The notes below the pieces were generated by a model that saw only the letters and a list, made by a program, of their open reading frames with translations, did no database searches and was not told the DNA's origin. Source: JAGPCK01 sp041675505 (GTDB lineage: Bacteria; Bacteroidota; Bacteroidia; UKL13-3). From it: DNA of 64,000 nucleotides. The translations under genes and the position numbers were made by a program. Below are positions 34,092 through 43,147 of this stretch, piece by piece. Every line of letters begins with the position of its first letter. Within the stretch, counting starts at the first letter, position 1. The DNA lies in assembly GCA_041675505.1 (NCBI GenBank), contig JBAYTR010000011.1, positions 88,003-152,002 of the forward strand, given 5' to 3'.

Positions 34092-35318
34092 TTACTTTGC
34101 TCCGGGTCTTCCTTTTCCGGATGGTTTTCTGAAAGGCTTTTTGAAAGCAGGACGTTCACGTTTAGCATCCGGGTTATATTTCGGAGCTTCTCCCAATCCC
34201 TCAGGTAAAGGCAACTTTGTAACGGGGTAACCAATTAATTCTTCAATATCATGGAACCTGCGTTGGTCCTTGGGGTTGATAAACGTAATGGCTGTTCCGG
34301 TGCTTTCTGCACGTGCGGTACGGCCAATGCGGTGTACGTAATCCTCCGGATCAGGTGGTACATCGTAGTTAATCACTAAACCTATCCCGTCTACATCAAT
34401 ACCGCGGGAAAGGATATCGGTACCAATCAGAATTTCTACTTTGTTGTTACGAAAATCGAGCATGATGGCTTCGCGTTCCGGCTGTTCTAAATCACTGTGA
34501 AAAGCTTTGATGGACAGGTTGGAGCGTTTAAATTCACGGTCGAGTTCCTTTACTTTATCTTTGGTAGAGGCAAATATGATAATGCTTTTGTGTTCCTTTT
34601 TTTCCAGAATACTTTTGAGTAAACGCAACTTTTGCTCATCATACGCCATGTAAGCCTGTTGCAGTATACCTTCAGCAGGTTTGCTGATGGCAATGTTAAT
34701 TTGTTTGGGGCTTTTTAAAATCTTGTTGGCCAATGCCCTTATCTTGGGTGGCATGGTCGCTGAAAACAACAGCGTTTGGCGGCTCTCGGGCAAATAATTG
34801 CTGATTCGAATGATGTCTTCATAAAAGCCCATGTCCAGCATACGGTCGGCCTCATCCAGAATGAGGTGTTGCAAATTACTCATATCGGCCGAGCCGGAAG
34901 ACGTGAGCAAAGAAATGAGCCTTCCCGGAGTGGCTATGATAATATCGGCCCCTTGCCTGAGTGCGCGTTGTTGCTGAATAAAGATGTTACCGTCACCTCC
35001 ACCATATACGGCAATGGAACTGATGCCCGTAAAATAGGAAAGCCCTTGCACCTGCTGGTCAATCTGTTGAGCCAGTTCGCGGGTTGGGGCCAGTATCAGG
35101 GTATTGAGTCGGCTATGGCCTGATTGTACAATCTTGTTCATTACCGGCAGCAGGTAAGCGGCTGTTTTTCCGGTACCTGTTTGTGCACAGGCAATCAAAT
35201 CATGTCCATCCAGTATCTCGGGTATAGCTTGTTCCTGAATGGGTGTTGGGGTATCGAATCCCATAGCATCCAATCCGTCAAGCAGCTCATCTTCAAAGTA
35301 AAAGTCGTAAAATTTCAA
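34092..35318 (-). CDS. DEAD-box RNA helicase (RhlE-like)
   Basis: A 408-residue ATP-dependent RNA helicase: Q motif (PTPIQEQAIP, about 24-33), Walker A AQTGTGKT (45-52), DEAD in ILDEADRMLDMGF, SAT, and HRIGRTAR in the second RecA domain. A short basic tail (KRERPAFKKPFRKPSGKGRPGAK) probably contacts RNA. Such proteins remodel RNA or assist ribosome assembly, notably in the cold. The start is TTG at 35318; the following KFYDFYFEDELLDGLDAMGF matches the family beginning and there is no nearby in-frame ATG. Confidence 0.94.
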   Translation of the reverse strand: MKFYDFYFEDELLDGLDAMGFDTPTPIQEQAIPEILDGHDLIACAQTGTGKTAAYLLPVMNKIVQSGHSRLNTLILAPTRELAQQIDQQVQGLSYFTGISSIAVYGGGDGNIFIQQQRALRQGADIIIATPGRLISLLTSSGSADMSNLQHLILDEADRMLDMGFYEDIIRISNYLPESRQTLLFSATMPPKIRALANKILKSPKQINIAISKPAEGILQQAYMAYDEQKLRLLKSILEKKEHKSIIIFASTKDKVKELDREFKRSNLSIKAFHSDLEQPEREAIMLDFRNNKVEILIGTDILSRGIDVDGIGLVINYDVPPDPEDYVHRIGRTARAESTGTAITFINPKDQRRFHDIEELIGYPVTKLPLPEGLGEAPKYNPDAKRERPAFKKPFRKPSGKGRPGAK

Positions 35319-35354
35319 TGTGTGCTAAAATATTTGCGGCAAGATACGGCTAAA

Positions 35355-36044
35355 CTAGCCAAAAAACGCATTCACCAGTTGGGCTACCTTGCTCATATTC
35401 ATTCGTTCAAACGGATGAGGCGTATCAGGCAAAACAGCCAATTGCGCATCAGGCAAGGCTTTGAATACCTGAAGGGTTTCATCCAGCGTAACCATTTTAT
35501 CCCTGTCTCCCACCGCTATGCAAGATCTCACGGATTGTCTGCTCTGTTTTTCGGGATGCAAATAATCCATTTGGCCCAAATCATTCATGAATGCTGCCGT
35601 TTGGTTGAGCAGTAATTTCCAATCAGTATGCGGGTGTAAAGTTTGCAACTGAGCCACAAAAGCCGGTGCCTTCTCTGCCAACACCTCAGGATTTAGACGG
35701 GCTGTTTCCTGCAAAGCAATTTCGGGGTTCCAACGGTATTTTGTAGCTAAAGTAAGAACTCCGGTAAACCTATTGGGGAATTTGTTAGCCAAATACATAG
35801 CAACATAACCACCCATGCTATAACCCATCAAATCGGCCTGCAGTATTTCGTTTTTATCCATCACGGATAGCACGTATTCAGCCAATACAGGAAGGTTGAA
35901 AACGGTATTGTCTGTTAAGGGCAAATCCCCATGAGCGGGAAAGTCTAAGGGCAATACCTCACCATAACGGAGCAAGGGCAATAAATCATCAAACTGGTGT
36001 TTTTGAGCCAAGGCCCCATGCAACAGAATTAAATGTTTAGACAT
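35355..36044 (-). CDS. Alpha/beta hydrolase
   Basis: A 229-residue cytoplasmic hydrolase with oxyanion-region LLHGALAQ near the N-terminus, nucleophile elbow GYSMGG (Ser near 95), acid in AVGDRDKMV and histidine in PDTPHPFERM. The catalytic triad is complete. Size and layout resemble small esterases or MenH/BioH-like enzymes, but the substrate cannot be deduced. It begins 8 bases after the parC stop, so it is probably co-transcribed with parC. Confidence 0.85.
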   Translation of the reverse strand: MSKHLILLHGALAQKHQFDDLLPLLRYGEVLPLDFPAHGDLPLTDNTVFNLPVLAEYVLSVMDKNEILQADLMGYSMGGYVAMYLANKFPNRFTGVLTLATKYRWNPEIALQETARLNPEVLAEKAPAFVAQLQTLHPHTDWKLLLNQTAAFMNDLGQMDYLHPEKQSRQSVRSCIAVGDRDKMVTLDETLQVFKALPDAQLAVLPDTPHPFERMNMSKVAQLVNAFFG

Positions 36045-36052
36045 AGCGGGTG

Positions 36053-38773
36053 CTAAAACAGTTTAGATTGATCCTTTTTACTGGGTTTTTTAAAGTTTTT
36101 CAATCCGCTTTTGTCAGCCTTTTCCACTGCTTCGGGGTTGGTTACCGTTACTTCTACCAAAGGTTTTATTTCCTTTTTCTCTTTGCTCAACGGTACGTCC
36201 ATTAATGGAATAGTGGTAGCTGTAGGTGGTGCTATGCGTGTTTCATCCTCCTCCATATTATCTTCAGTATTCAATAAGGTAACACTGAACAAGTCTTTAT
36301 CAGCCAACTTATTACCAATTGACTTCCACCCTTTCACTTCAATGAATTCATGCAACTTAATATCCTGCACTTTGGCATCAGCCTTTTTCTTACCTATGAG
36401 TACTTTTACCAAAGGCTCTTTGTACGTAGTGGCAAAAATGAGCTTACATCCTCTTTCCTCTCCAATAAAGATAAATTTCTTGTTGAGTGTGGTGGTTTCA
36501 ATCATGAAACGCTTTACATAGTGTACTTTACCATCTGTATGAACCGCTGAAATGGGTCGAGAAGGTTTAAACTTCTCCAGCAGGTAAATCTCATTGGGTT
36601 CATAACGGTTGGTGAGGTCAAAGTTGGTGAGTTCATAGGAACCGTCTCTGTAAATCACCAGAATAGCATCGTCTCCGTCAAAAGTACCTAGGAAGATGCC
36701 GCGCTCGTCTGTATTGAGCCTACCGGTAATTTCATCGTACCATATCTTACGGCCACCCAGGGTAGAGCTTCCTTTTTCCTTCAGTTTAACCGTTTTTACA
36801 AGGTACTTGCACAACAAATTGCCCTGCACACTTCGGCTCTTAATGGCCAGTGCCCCAAAGTCGAAGTCGAATACCTGTTTACGTGCCTTACTGCTGGGGT
36901 GTAAAGTAACAGTAACAATCTCTGATTCAGAATTCTGGTTGGGAGTGAAATAAACTATTTTGCTGTTTTTGTTGCCTTGTGTAAGGTCGTATTCCTTATC
37001 GCGTGTTACACCCAGCACATTAAATCGTTTGGCAAAGCAGTAGCGGGTTTTACCATCATCGTAAATTACGTTGTAGGCCATGCGTTCATCACTTTTATGG
37101 AACACTCCCGCGTGAATAATGTCTTTACCTACAAAGGTTTTCTCGGCCACTTTGGTTACCATGTATTTGCCGTCTCTGCGGAAGATGATAATATCGTCCA
37201 GATCAGAGCAATCACACAGGAACTCGTCTTTTTTCAAGGTGGTGCCTATAAAACCTTCTGCACGGTTTACGTACAACTTAACGTTGGCGGCAGCTACCTG
37301 CTTGGCCTGTATAGCGTCAAACGTGCGAATTTCTGTATGGCGCTCGCGGCCTTTACCATATTTCTTAATCAGGTTTTCGAAGTAGGCAATGGTATAATCG
37401 GTAAGGTACTCAATGTTGTAATGTACTTCTTCCATTTCCTTCTCCACTCCTTTGATGTGCTCATCGGCCTTAAAGGCATCAAACTTAGAAATGCGTTTAA
37501 TCTTGATTTCAGTGAGCCCGATTACATCATCGCGGGTAATTTCCCTGCGGAATAGCTTCTTATAGGGTTTCAGCCCTTTGTCAATGGTTTCCAAAACAGC
37601 TTCCCAAGTCTCGCATTCCTCAATATCGCGGTAAATACGCTTCTCAATAAAGAGCTTCTCTAATGAGCTGAAGTGCCATTCTTCTTCCAGTTCATTTAAC
37701 CGGATAAGCAACTCCCGTTTAAGCAACTGCCGCGTTTGTTCTGTATTGATTTTCAGAATTTCACTTACCCCGATAAAGTGTGGTTTATCACTGATAATCA
37801 AACAAGCATTGGGCGAAATGGATACCTCACAATCCGTAAAGGCATACAAGGCATCAATAGTAATATCAGGCGATACACCGGGAGCCAATTGAATCTGAAT
37901 CTCCACGTGTTTGGCGGTATTGTCCACCACCTTTTTGATTTTTATTTTACCACTGTCGTTGGCTTTGATAATGGAATCAATCAACTGAGTGGTAGTTGTT
38001 CCGTAAGGAATATCTTTAATCAACAGGGTCTTTTTGTCGAACTCCTCAATTTTGGCCCTCACCCGCACTTTACCACCACGCAAACCATCGTTGTAGTTGC
38101 TCACGTCAATCATACCTCCCATCATAAAATCGGGGTACAGACGTATTTTTTTCTCTTTGAGAATATCAATGGAGGCCTTACACAACTCAATAAAATTGTG
38201 GGGCAAAATTTTAGTAGCCAAACCCACCGCAATGCCTTCTACTCCCTGAGCCAACAGCAAAGGAAACTTCATAGGCAGGTTTACCGGTTCGCGTTTACGA
38301 CCATCGTAAGAAGTTTGCCAAACGGTAGTTTGTGGGTTAAAAGCCACCTCCAAAGCAAACTTAGACAAGCGGGCCTCAATGTAACGGGGTGCAGCGGCTG
38401 AGTCACCGGTGCGTACATCGCCCCAGTTTCCCTGCGTTTCAATCAACAGTTCTTTTTGCCCCAGGTTAACCATGGCCTCACCAATAGCGGCATCACCGTG
38501 CGGGTGGTACTGCATGGTTTGACCGATAACGTTGGCCACCTTGTTAAAACGGCCGTCATCAATCTCGCGCATGGCATGCAAAATTCTGCGTTGTACCGGC
38601 TTTAAACCATCTTCAATGGCGGGCACGGCTCGTTCCAGAATTACATACGATGCATAATCCAGAAACCAATCCTGGTACATGCCTGAAACCGACTTCACAT
38701 CATGCAGATGGCTGTCGTTATCATGTGTTTCTGATCCGTTGTCGTTAGGAATGTTGTCTAACTCGTCACTCAT
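36053..38773 (-). CDS. parC: DNA topoisomerase IV subunit A
   Basis: A 906-residue type IIA topoisomerase subunit. Catalytic tyrosine is Tyr131 (AAAPRYIEAR), and HPHGDAAIGEAM (91-102) marks the quinolone pocket, with Ala-Ala instead of the Ser-Ser/Ser-Ala of gyrase. It lacks the GyrA box, which with the second, separate gyrA in the window identifies it as ParC. It unlinks daughter chromosomes. A basic-acidic tail (KKPSKKDQSKLF) ends it. AGAGGAG lies 9 bases before the ATG. The partner parE is not next to it. Confidence 0.93.
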   Translation of the reverse strand: MSDELDNIPNDNGSETHDNDSHLHDVKSVSGMYQDWFLDYASYVILERAVPAIEDGLKPVQRRILHAMREIDDGRFNKVANVIGQTMQYHPHGDAAIGEAMVNLGQKELLIETQGNWGDVRTGDSAAAPRYIEARLSKFALEVAFNPQTTVWQTSYDGRKREPVNLPMKFPLLLAQGVEGIAVGLATKILPHNFIELCKASIDILKEKKIRLYPDFMMGGMIDVSNYNDGLRGGKVRVRAKIEEFDKKTLLIKDIPYGTTTTQLIDSIIKANDSGKIKIKKVVDNTAKHVEIQIQLAPGVSPDITIDALYAFTDCEVSISPNACLIISDKPHFIGVSEILKINTEQTRQLLKRELLIRLNELEEEWHFSSLEKLFIEKRIYRDIEECETWEAVLETIDKGLKPYKKLFRREITRDDVIGLTEIKIKRISKFDAFKADEHIKGVEKEMEEVHYNIEYLTDYTIAYFENLIKKYGKGRERHTEIRTFDAIQAKQVAAANVKLYVNRAEGFIGTTLKKDEFLCDCSDLDDIIIFRRDGKYMVTKVAEKTFVGKDIIHAGVFHKSDERMAYNVIYDDGKTRYCFAKRFNVLGVTRDKEYDLTQGNKNSKIVYFTPNQNSESEIVTVTLHPSSKARKQVFDFDFGALAIKSRSVQGNLLCKYLVKTVKLKEKGSSTLGGRKIWYDEITGRLNTDERGIFLGTFDGDDAILVIYRDGSYELTNFDLTNRYEPNEIYLLEKFKPSRPISAVHTDGKVHYVKRFMIETTTLNKKFIFIGEERGCKLIFATTYKEPLVKVLIGKKKADAKVQDIKLHEFIEVKGWKSIGNKLADKDLFSVTLLNTEDNMEEDETRIAPPTATTIPLMDVPLSKEKKEIKPLVEVTVTNPEAVEKADKSGLKNFKKPSKKDQSKLF

Positions 38774-38796
38774 AAAATAGGGCTCCTCTAACTTTG

Positions 38797-38804
38797 CGAA
38801 AGTA
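38797..38804 (-). promoter_or_regulatory. -7 promoter element of parC
   Basis: The minus strand reads TACTTTCG, one mismatch from TAnnTTTG, 23 bases before the parC ATG. Confidence 0.45.
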
Positions 38805-39013
38805 CAGTTTAACCCTTGCTGAGCCTAAAAACCGACCTAAAACTTATGTACAAAAAGGTGTGCAGAAGTTTCTTTACCTGCCGATTGAACCTGCAGTTGG
38901 GTGCTTTTTATGATAACTCATTTTCTATACAATGAGCTTTTTATATCCTGCAACTGAGGCTTTGTAAATGCAACTATTAATTTAAAATTGCTATCTTGCA
39001 TAAAAAGACCTGC

Positions 39014-40489
39014 ATGAAAAAACTTACTCTATTATTCAGTTGGTTAATTATAGTAACAACAACGTTTGCTCAGCATTATCGACCTTTTAAATCAGGTGAA
39101 ATCAGCATTTATAAAAGTATAGATTTTATTAGTCCTTATTCACTAGATAGGGTTTATTCGAATACTCTTTTTTCTGATAGTTTAACTTTTACCGGGAATG
39201 ATACAACATACTACAATTATTTGTCCTTGTATCTTCATAAAAGTAAAGGGGTATTTAGTTTAAATTTATATACTGCTACTAGAATGTCCTTTTTAGGTAA
39301 AAAAACAATCTTTTTAAATAATGGATTTAGTATCATAACGGCAAAAGACGATACCCTTTCGCTTAGAACCAATGTATCCGTTGGTGATACATTTCTTTTT
39401 CACCAATCGAAGCCTGATACGTTTTATGAGGCAATAGTTGAATCAAAAGCCATTGAGCAAATTTCTACTAACGAAACAGATAGTGTTATTACTTACCGTA
39501 TTGAACGTGTAACATCTTCTAATCAACGCACTTGGAGCAAAAAATTGAAGTTAAGTTCTAATTATGGTTTTATTGAGCTTTGGCCATTGTGTCATTTTCC
39601 CGAAAATGATATTGGTGAGCCTATTGTATTGAATTACCACCCCCGAATTCATACTCAAATTGAATACCCCACTTGGAGAAAAATATTTACCCGAAATATT
39701 GGCGACCGTTACCAAATAATAGAAAATTATTATCCGGATTACAAACGCAAAATTTATGAAGAGTACGAAGTAATTGGCAAACAAACCTCCTCTGGTAACG
39801 ACTCAATTTACTATACTATCCGTGTTCAAAAAAGAATGTTGAATTATCATATTATACCATCACTATCAGATATTTACACTGACACATTCACCACAGGTAT
39901 AGACCTTCTTAATGATGCTCCAGATATACCCGTTTTAAATTTTTCAAGTAATAACCCTAATAAAAATGTTTATATTATTACAAAATCTATGGACTCTCTG
40001 GATTTAATTGTATCAAGTGGCTATTTTAGTTACATGTCAAATTCTGAAACCTACTGGTTTGGAGGAGGATGCACAGATTTGAGAGAATACTTAAACTATA
40101 GAGGTCTTTCAAATGCAAAAGCATGCTATTCTAACGGAGGAATAGGAGGAATAGACCTAGTTAAATATAGAAGTACAACATATTTTAAAAGAGGGAATTA
40201 TGTGCGGGGGCAATATGTTGATTTAGTAGCTTTAAGCGACAATGAAAACAAGCCTGATATACATTCATTCAACATATACCCGAATCCCGCAGACGATAAG
40301 ATAAATATAGTCATTACTTCTCCCTCAAACATCGTTTTCTATGATATTACAGGGAAAAAGATCCTAAGTAATCATTTTGAAGAAGGAGAACACACCATTA
40401 AAAGTACTGATTGGAAGAATGGAATGTATTTCTATGTTATTGAAACAAATGACGGCCATTTAATGCAAGGCAAAGTAATAAAGCAATAG
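39014..40489 (+). CDS. Secreted protein with T9SS type A sorting domain, unknown function
   Basis: A 491-residue exported protein. ATG at 39014 opens a signal peptide (MKKLTLLFSWLIIVTTTFAQ); the longer frame from 38996 uses TTG and adds nothing. The central ~390 residues are beta-rich with many serine, threonine and tyrosine residues and no motif I recognise. The end is a T9SS domain (FNIYPNPADDKINIVITS ... GMYFYVIETNDGHLMQGKVIKQ). The gene is markedly AT-rich compared with parC and the arginase gene, which is common for secreted accessory proteins. It should be surface-attached or released. Confidence 0.82.
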   Translation: MKKLTLLFSWLIIVTTTFAQHYRPFKSGEISIYKSIDFISPYSLDRVYSNTLFSDSLTFTGNDTTYYNYLSLYLHKSKGVFSLNLYTATRMSFLGKKTIFLNNGFSIITAKDDTLSLRTNVSVGDTFLFHQSKPDTFYEAIVESKAIEQISTNETDSVITYRIERVTSSNQRTWSKKLKLSSNYGFIELWPLCHFPENDIGEPIVLNYHPRIHTQIEYPTWRKIFTRNIGDRYQIIENYYPDYKRKIYEEYEVIGKQTSSGNDSIYYTIRVQKRMLNYHIIPSLSDIYTDTFTTGIDLLNDAPDIPVLNFSSNNPNKNVYIITKSMDSLDLIVSSGYFSYMSNSETYWFGGGCTDLREYLNYRGLSNAKACYSNGGIGGIDLVKYRSTTYFKRGNYVRGQYVDLVALSDNENKPDIHSFNIYPNPADDKINIVITSPSNIVFYDITGKKILSNHFEEGEHTIKSTDWKNGMYFYVIETNDGHLMQGKVIKQ

Positions 40490-40513
40490 CAGTACCCTAT
40501 AACATAAATAATA

Positions 40514-41458
40514 TTAATAAATCGCCTGCCGTATAATCTCCAGCACTGATTCAGCCATCATGTTCTCGCGGTCGAGCAAGGGGTTAATTTCTGTTACCTC
40601 AAAGGCAATGGTTTTTTCCCAATTGAACAGGAATTTCCAGATGTACATGGCATCATCCACACTTAAACCACCCGGTACCGGAGTGCCTGTACCTTTAGAT
40701 ACGTTGATATCAAGCGAATCAGCATCAAAGCTTACATATACGTAATCGTGATCTTTGAAATAGCGCATGGTTTCTTCCACCACATTGGCTATGCCCAGCT
40801 CTTTGCGCTTAGGTGGCGAGAAATGTTTAATACCCATACGTTGCATTACGTTCCACTCTTGCTGTTCCAAATCGCGAATGTCAATAAACACTAAATCCGT
40901 AGGCATTATTTTGGGGCATATGCCTTTGCTGCCTGCATGTTTTAACTTTTCCCAGGCATCAATTTCAAATTGTGAAGGATTGTTCACCCTGTCCTCCTGG
41001 TTATCTATACCCAAAGCTGTGGCTAAAGGCATACCGTGCAAATTGCCCGATGGTGTGGTGTACGGAGTATGCAAATCAGCATGGGCATCAATCCAGATAA
41101 CACCGATTTTTTTATCGGGATAAGCATTGCGTATACCTGCGATGGTGCCCCCTGCACTGGAGTGATCGCCCGAGAGAATAAACGGATGATGTCCCTCCAG
41201 CAATACTTTCTCTACGGTGCCCGCTACGTTCTCGTATATTCTGGCAATAGTAGTGATGTGTTTGGCATAGCTAAACATGAGCTTGCCGGTTAAAAACTGA
41301 TTATACACTTCCACATCAACAGAGGGCAATTGCCACAAATCACTGCTGGCTTGTGTAACGTCTGCAATCAGAAGTGCATCAGGCCCCAAACTCGCTCCTC
41401 GCGTACCTGCTCCTAACTCAGATTTTATCTTGACAATTTTTAACTTATCTACTTTCAT
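40514..41458 (-). CDS. Arginase-family (ureohydrolase) enzyme
   Basis: A 314-residue binuclear manganese hydrolase. All six metal ligands are present: His99, Asp124, His126, Asp128, Asp245 and Asp247. Residues 137-142 read SGNLHG as in true arginases (Ser137, Asn139 and His141 in rat arginase I numbering, which coincides here), while agmatinases lack this. However residue 130, an asparagine that contacts the substrate carboxylate in rat arginase, is His here. Arginine to ornithine plus urea is the best guess; agmatine or another guanidino substrate is possible. Divergent from the decarboxylase gene 61 bases away. Confidence 0.88.
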   Translation of the reverse strand: MKVDKLKIVKIKSELGAGTRGASLGPDALLIADVTQASSDLWQLPSVDVEVYNQFLTGKLMFSYAKHITTIARIYENVAGTVEKVLLEGHHPFILSGDHSSAGGTIAGIRNAYPDKKIGVIWIDAHADLHTPYTTPSGNLHGMPLATALGIDNQEDRVNNPSQFEIDAWEKLKHAGSKGICPKIMPTDLVFIDIRDLEQQEWNVMQRMGIKHFSPPKRKELGIANVVEETMRYFKDHDYVYVSFDADSLDINVSKGTGTPVPGGLSVDDAMYIWKFLFNWEKTIAFEVTEINPLLDRENMMAESVLEIIRQAIY

Positions 41459-41485
41459 GAGAATGTTTTAATCTTTAGAATTGTG

Positions 41486-41493
41486 CAAAGATA
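41486..41493 (-). promoter_or_regulatory. -7 promoter element of the arginase-like gene
   Basis: The minus strand reads TATCTTTG (perfect TAnnTTTG), 27 bases before the ATG. No -33 TTTG at the expected distance. Confidence 0.5.
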
Positions 41494-41519
41494 AGGGGAT
41501 TCCTTGAATCGTATTTAAC

Positions 41520-42920
41520 ATGCTGAAAAACAAATACATTGACCTCATTGAGCAAACATTCTACTTTCCCCGCCACGGATTTGAAGTAGATAAAGAAAGC
41601 GGAGTGCTCAGTTTTCATGGCATCAACCTGGTAGAACTAATGGAGACATACGGCACTCCGCTAAAGTTCACTTACCTGCCCAAAATTGACAGCCAGATTG
41701 CCAAAGCGCGCGATTGTTTCAGCAAAGCCATTCAAAAACATGAATACAAAGGTTCATACAAATATTTGTATTGCACCAAAAGTTCGCACTTCTCTTTTAT
41801 CATTAACCGTGTACTTGAAAATGGTGTGGAGCTGGAAACCTCTTCAGCCTTTGATTTAGATCTGATTGGCCGACTGTGTACTGACGGGAAATACGACAGC
41901 AGCAACATGATTGTGTGCAATGGATTTAAAACTGCTGCTTACGTTCAAAAAGTGGTGAATCTTTCCAATCAGGGATTTGTAAACATTATTCCGGTACTCG
42001 ATAATCCGGAAGAACTGGACTTGTTCGATCACCATGAACTTAGTGAACTGAAACTGGGTATTCGCATAGCCACAGAAGAGGAACCTAATTCCTTAGTGTA
42101 TACCTCTCGTTTGGGTATGAGTTCCAAGCGTATTTTAGATTTATACCAGAACCGCATTAAAAACAATCCCAGATACACACTCAACCTGCTGCATTTCTTT
42201 GTTAATACAGGCATTCGCGATACTACTTATTTTTGGAGTGAGCTTACCCGATTGGTTAATGTATATTGTGATGTAAAAGAAACCTGCGATACATTAGACA
42301 CCCTGGATATTGGTGGAGGTATGCCCATTTATACCTCGCTGGGTGTGGAGTATGACTACGAGTACATGATTGACCAGATTGTGTTTTACATCAAAACCAT
42401 ATGTGAATCACGCAATGTACCGGCACCTAATATTATCACAGAGTTTGGTTCCTTTACTGTAGGCGAAAGTGGCGGCATGCTGTATTCCATCATTGGCCAG
42501 AAACAACAGAACGATAAAGAACTGTGGTACATGATTGACAGTTCTTTCATCACTACACTACCTGATACCTGGGGCATAGGACAAAAATTCATTTTACTGG
42601 CCATTAACCAGTGGGAAAAAGAATTTCAGCGCATCAATTTAGGGGGGATTACCTGCGACAGTCAGGATTTCTACAACAGCGATACCAATACCAACCAGGT
42701 ATTTATGCCCAAAATAAAACCGGGCGAAAAACTCTACATGGGTTTTTTCCATACCGGAGCCTATCAGGAATCTTTGGGCGGGTACGGTGGTATTCAACAT
42801 TGCCTTATTCCTGCTCCCCGACACATCATTATTGACAAAGATGAGCAAGGTAATTTTACCTATAATGTGTTTGCCGAACAGCAGAACGCTGACTCCATGA
42901 TGCACATTTTAGGATATTAA
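41520..42920 (+). CDS. Arginine decarboxylase-like fold III PLP enzyme
   Basis: A 466-residue enzyme of the alanine-racemase-fold decarboxylase group (ornithine/diaminopimelate/arginine). The PLP lysine is Lys87 (YCTKSSH), the phosphate-binding glycines are in TLDIGGGMP, and EFGSFTVGESGG carries the substrate-side Glu/Gly segment. It is shorter than classical SpeA (about 630) and resembles the 460-residue Bacteroidota enzymes usually called arginine decarboxylase, which make agmatine for polyamine synthesis. The arginase-like neighbour transcribed the other way competes for or follows this pathway. Substrate not proven. Confidence 0.85.
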   Translation: MLKNKYIDLIEQTFYFPRHGFEVDKESGVLSFHGINLVELMETYGTPLKFTYLPKIDSQIAKARDCFSKAIQKHEYKGSYKYLYCTKSSHFSFIINRVLENGVELETSSAFDLDLIGRLCTDGKYDSSNMIVCNGFKTAAYVQKVVNLSNQGFVNIIPVLDNPEELDLFDHHELSELKLGIRIATEEEPNSLVYTSRLGMSSKRILDLYQNRIKNNPRYTLNLLHFFVNTGIRDTTYFWSELTRLVNVYCDVKETCDTLDTLDIGGGMPIYTSLGVEYDYEYMIDQIVFYIKTICESRNVPAPNIITEFGSFTVGESGGMLYSIIGQKQQNDKELWYMIDSSFITTLPDTWGIGQKFILLAINQWEKEFQRINLGGITCDSQDFYNSDTNTNQVFMPKIKPGEKLYMGFFHTGAYQESLGGYGGIQHCLIPAPRHIIIDKDEQGNFTYNVFAEQQNADSMMHILGY

Positions 42921-42962
42921 TGCCTGTAAACAAGGCCGTAGTAAGCAATTTAAAAATTTCTC

Positions 42963-42993
42963 CTTGTTAAAACTTTCCGTTTTATTACTTTCG
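42963..42993 (+). promoter_or_regulatory. Promoter of tRNA-Ser
   Basis: CTTG at 42963-42966, 19 bases, then TACTTTCG at 42986-42993, each one mismatch from TTTG and TAnnTTTG. The tRNA begins 4 bases later. Confidence 0.6.
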
Positions 42994-42997
42994 CAGC

Positions 42998-43085
<88 letters not shown>

Positions 43086-43090
43086 ACAGC

Positions 43091-43125
43091 AATCCTGGTT
43101 CTTTGAATCGGGATTTTTTGTTTTT
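43091..43125 (+). terminator. Terminator of tRNA-Ser
   Basis: AATCC (43091-43095) pairs with GGATT (43111-43115), with inner TTC/GAA pairing in the loop, followed by TTTTGTTTTT. It lies 5 bases after the tRNA. Confidence 0.8.
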
Positions 43126-43147
43126 AGGGGTATTCTTCATTGTAGTT

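Noticed and set aside
36053..38773. parC as a second gyrA
   Set aside because: It lacks the GyrA box and has the ParC-type HPHGDAAIGEAM; the true gyrA is at 23465.
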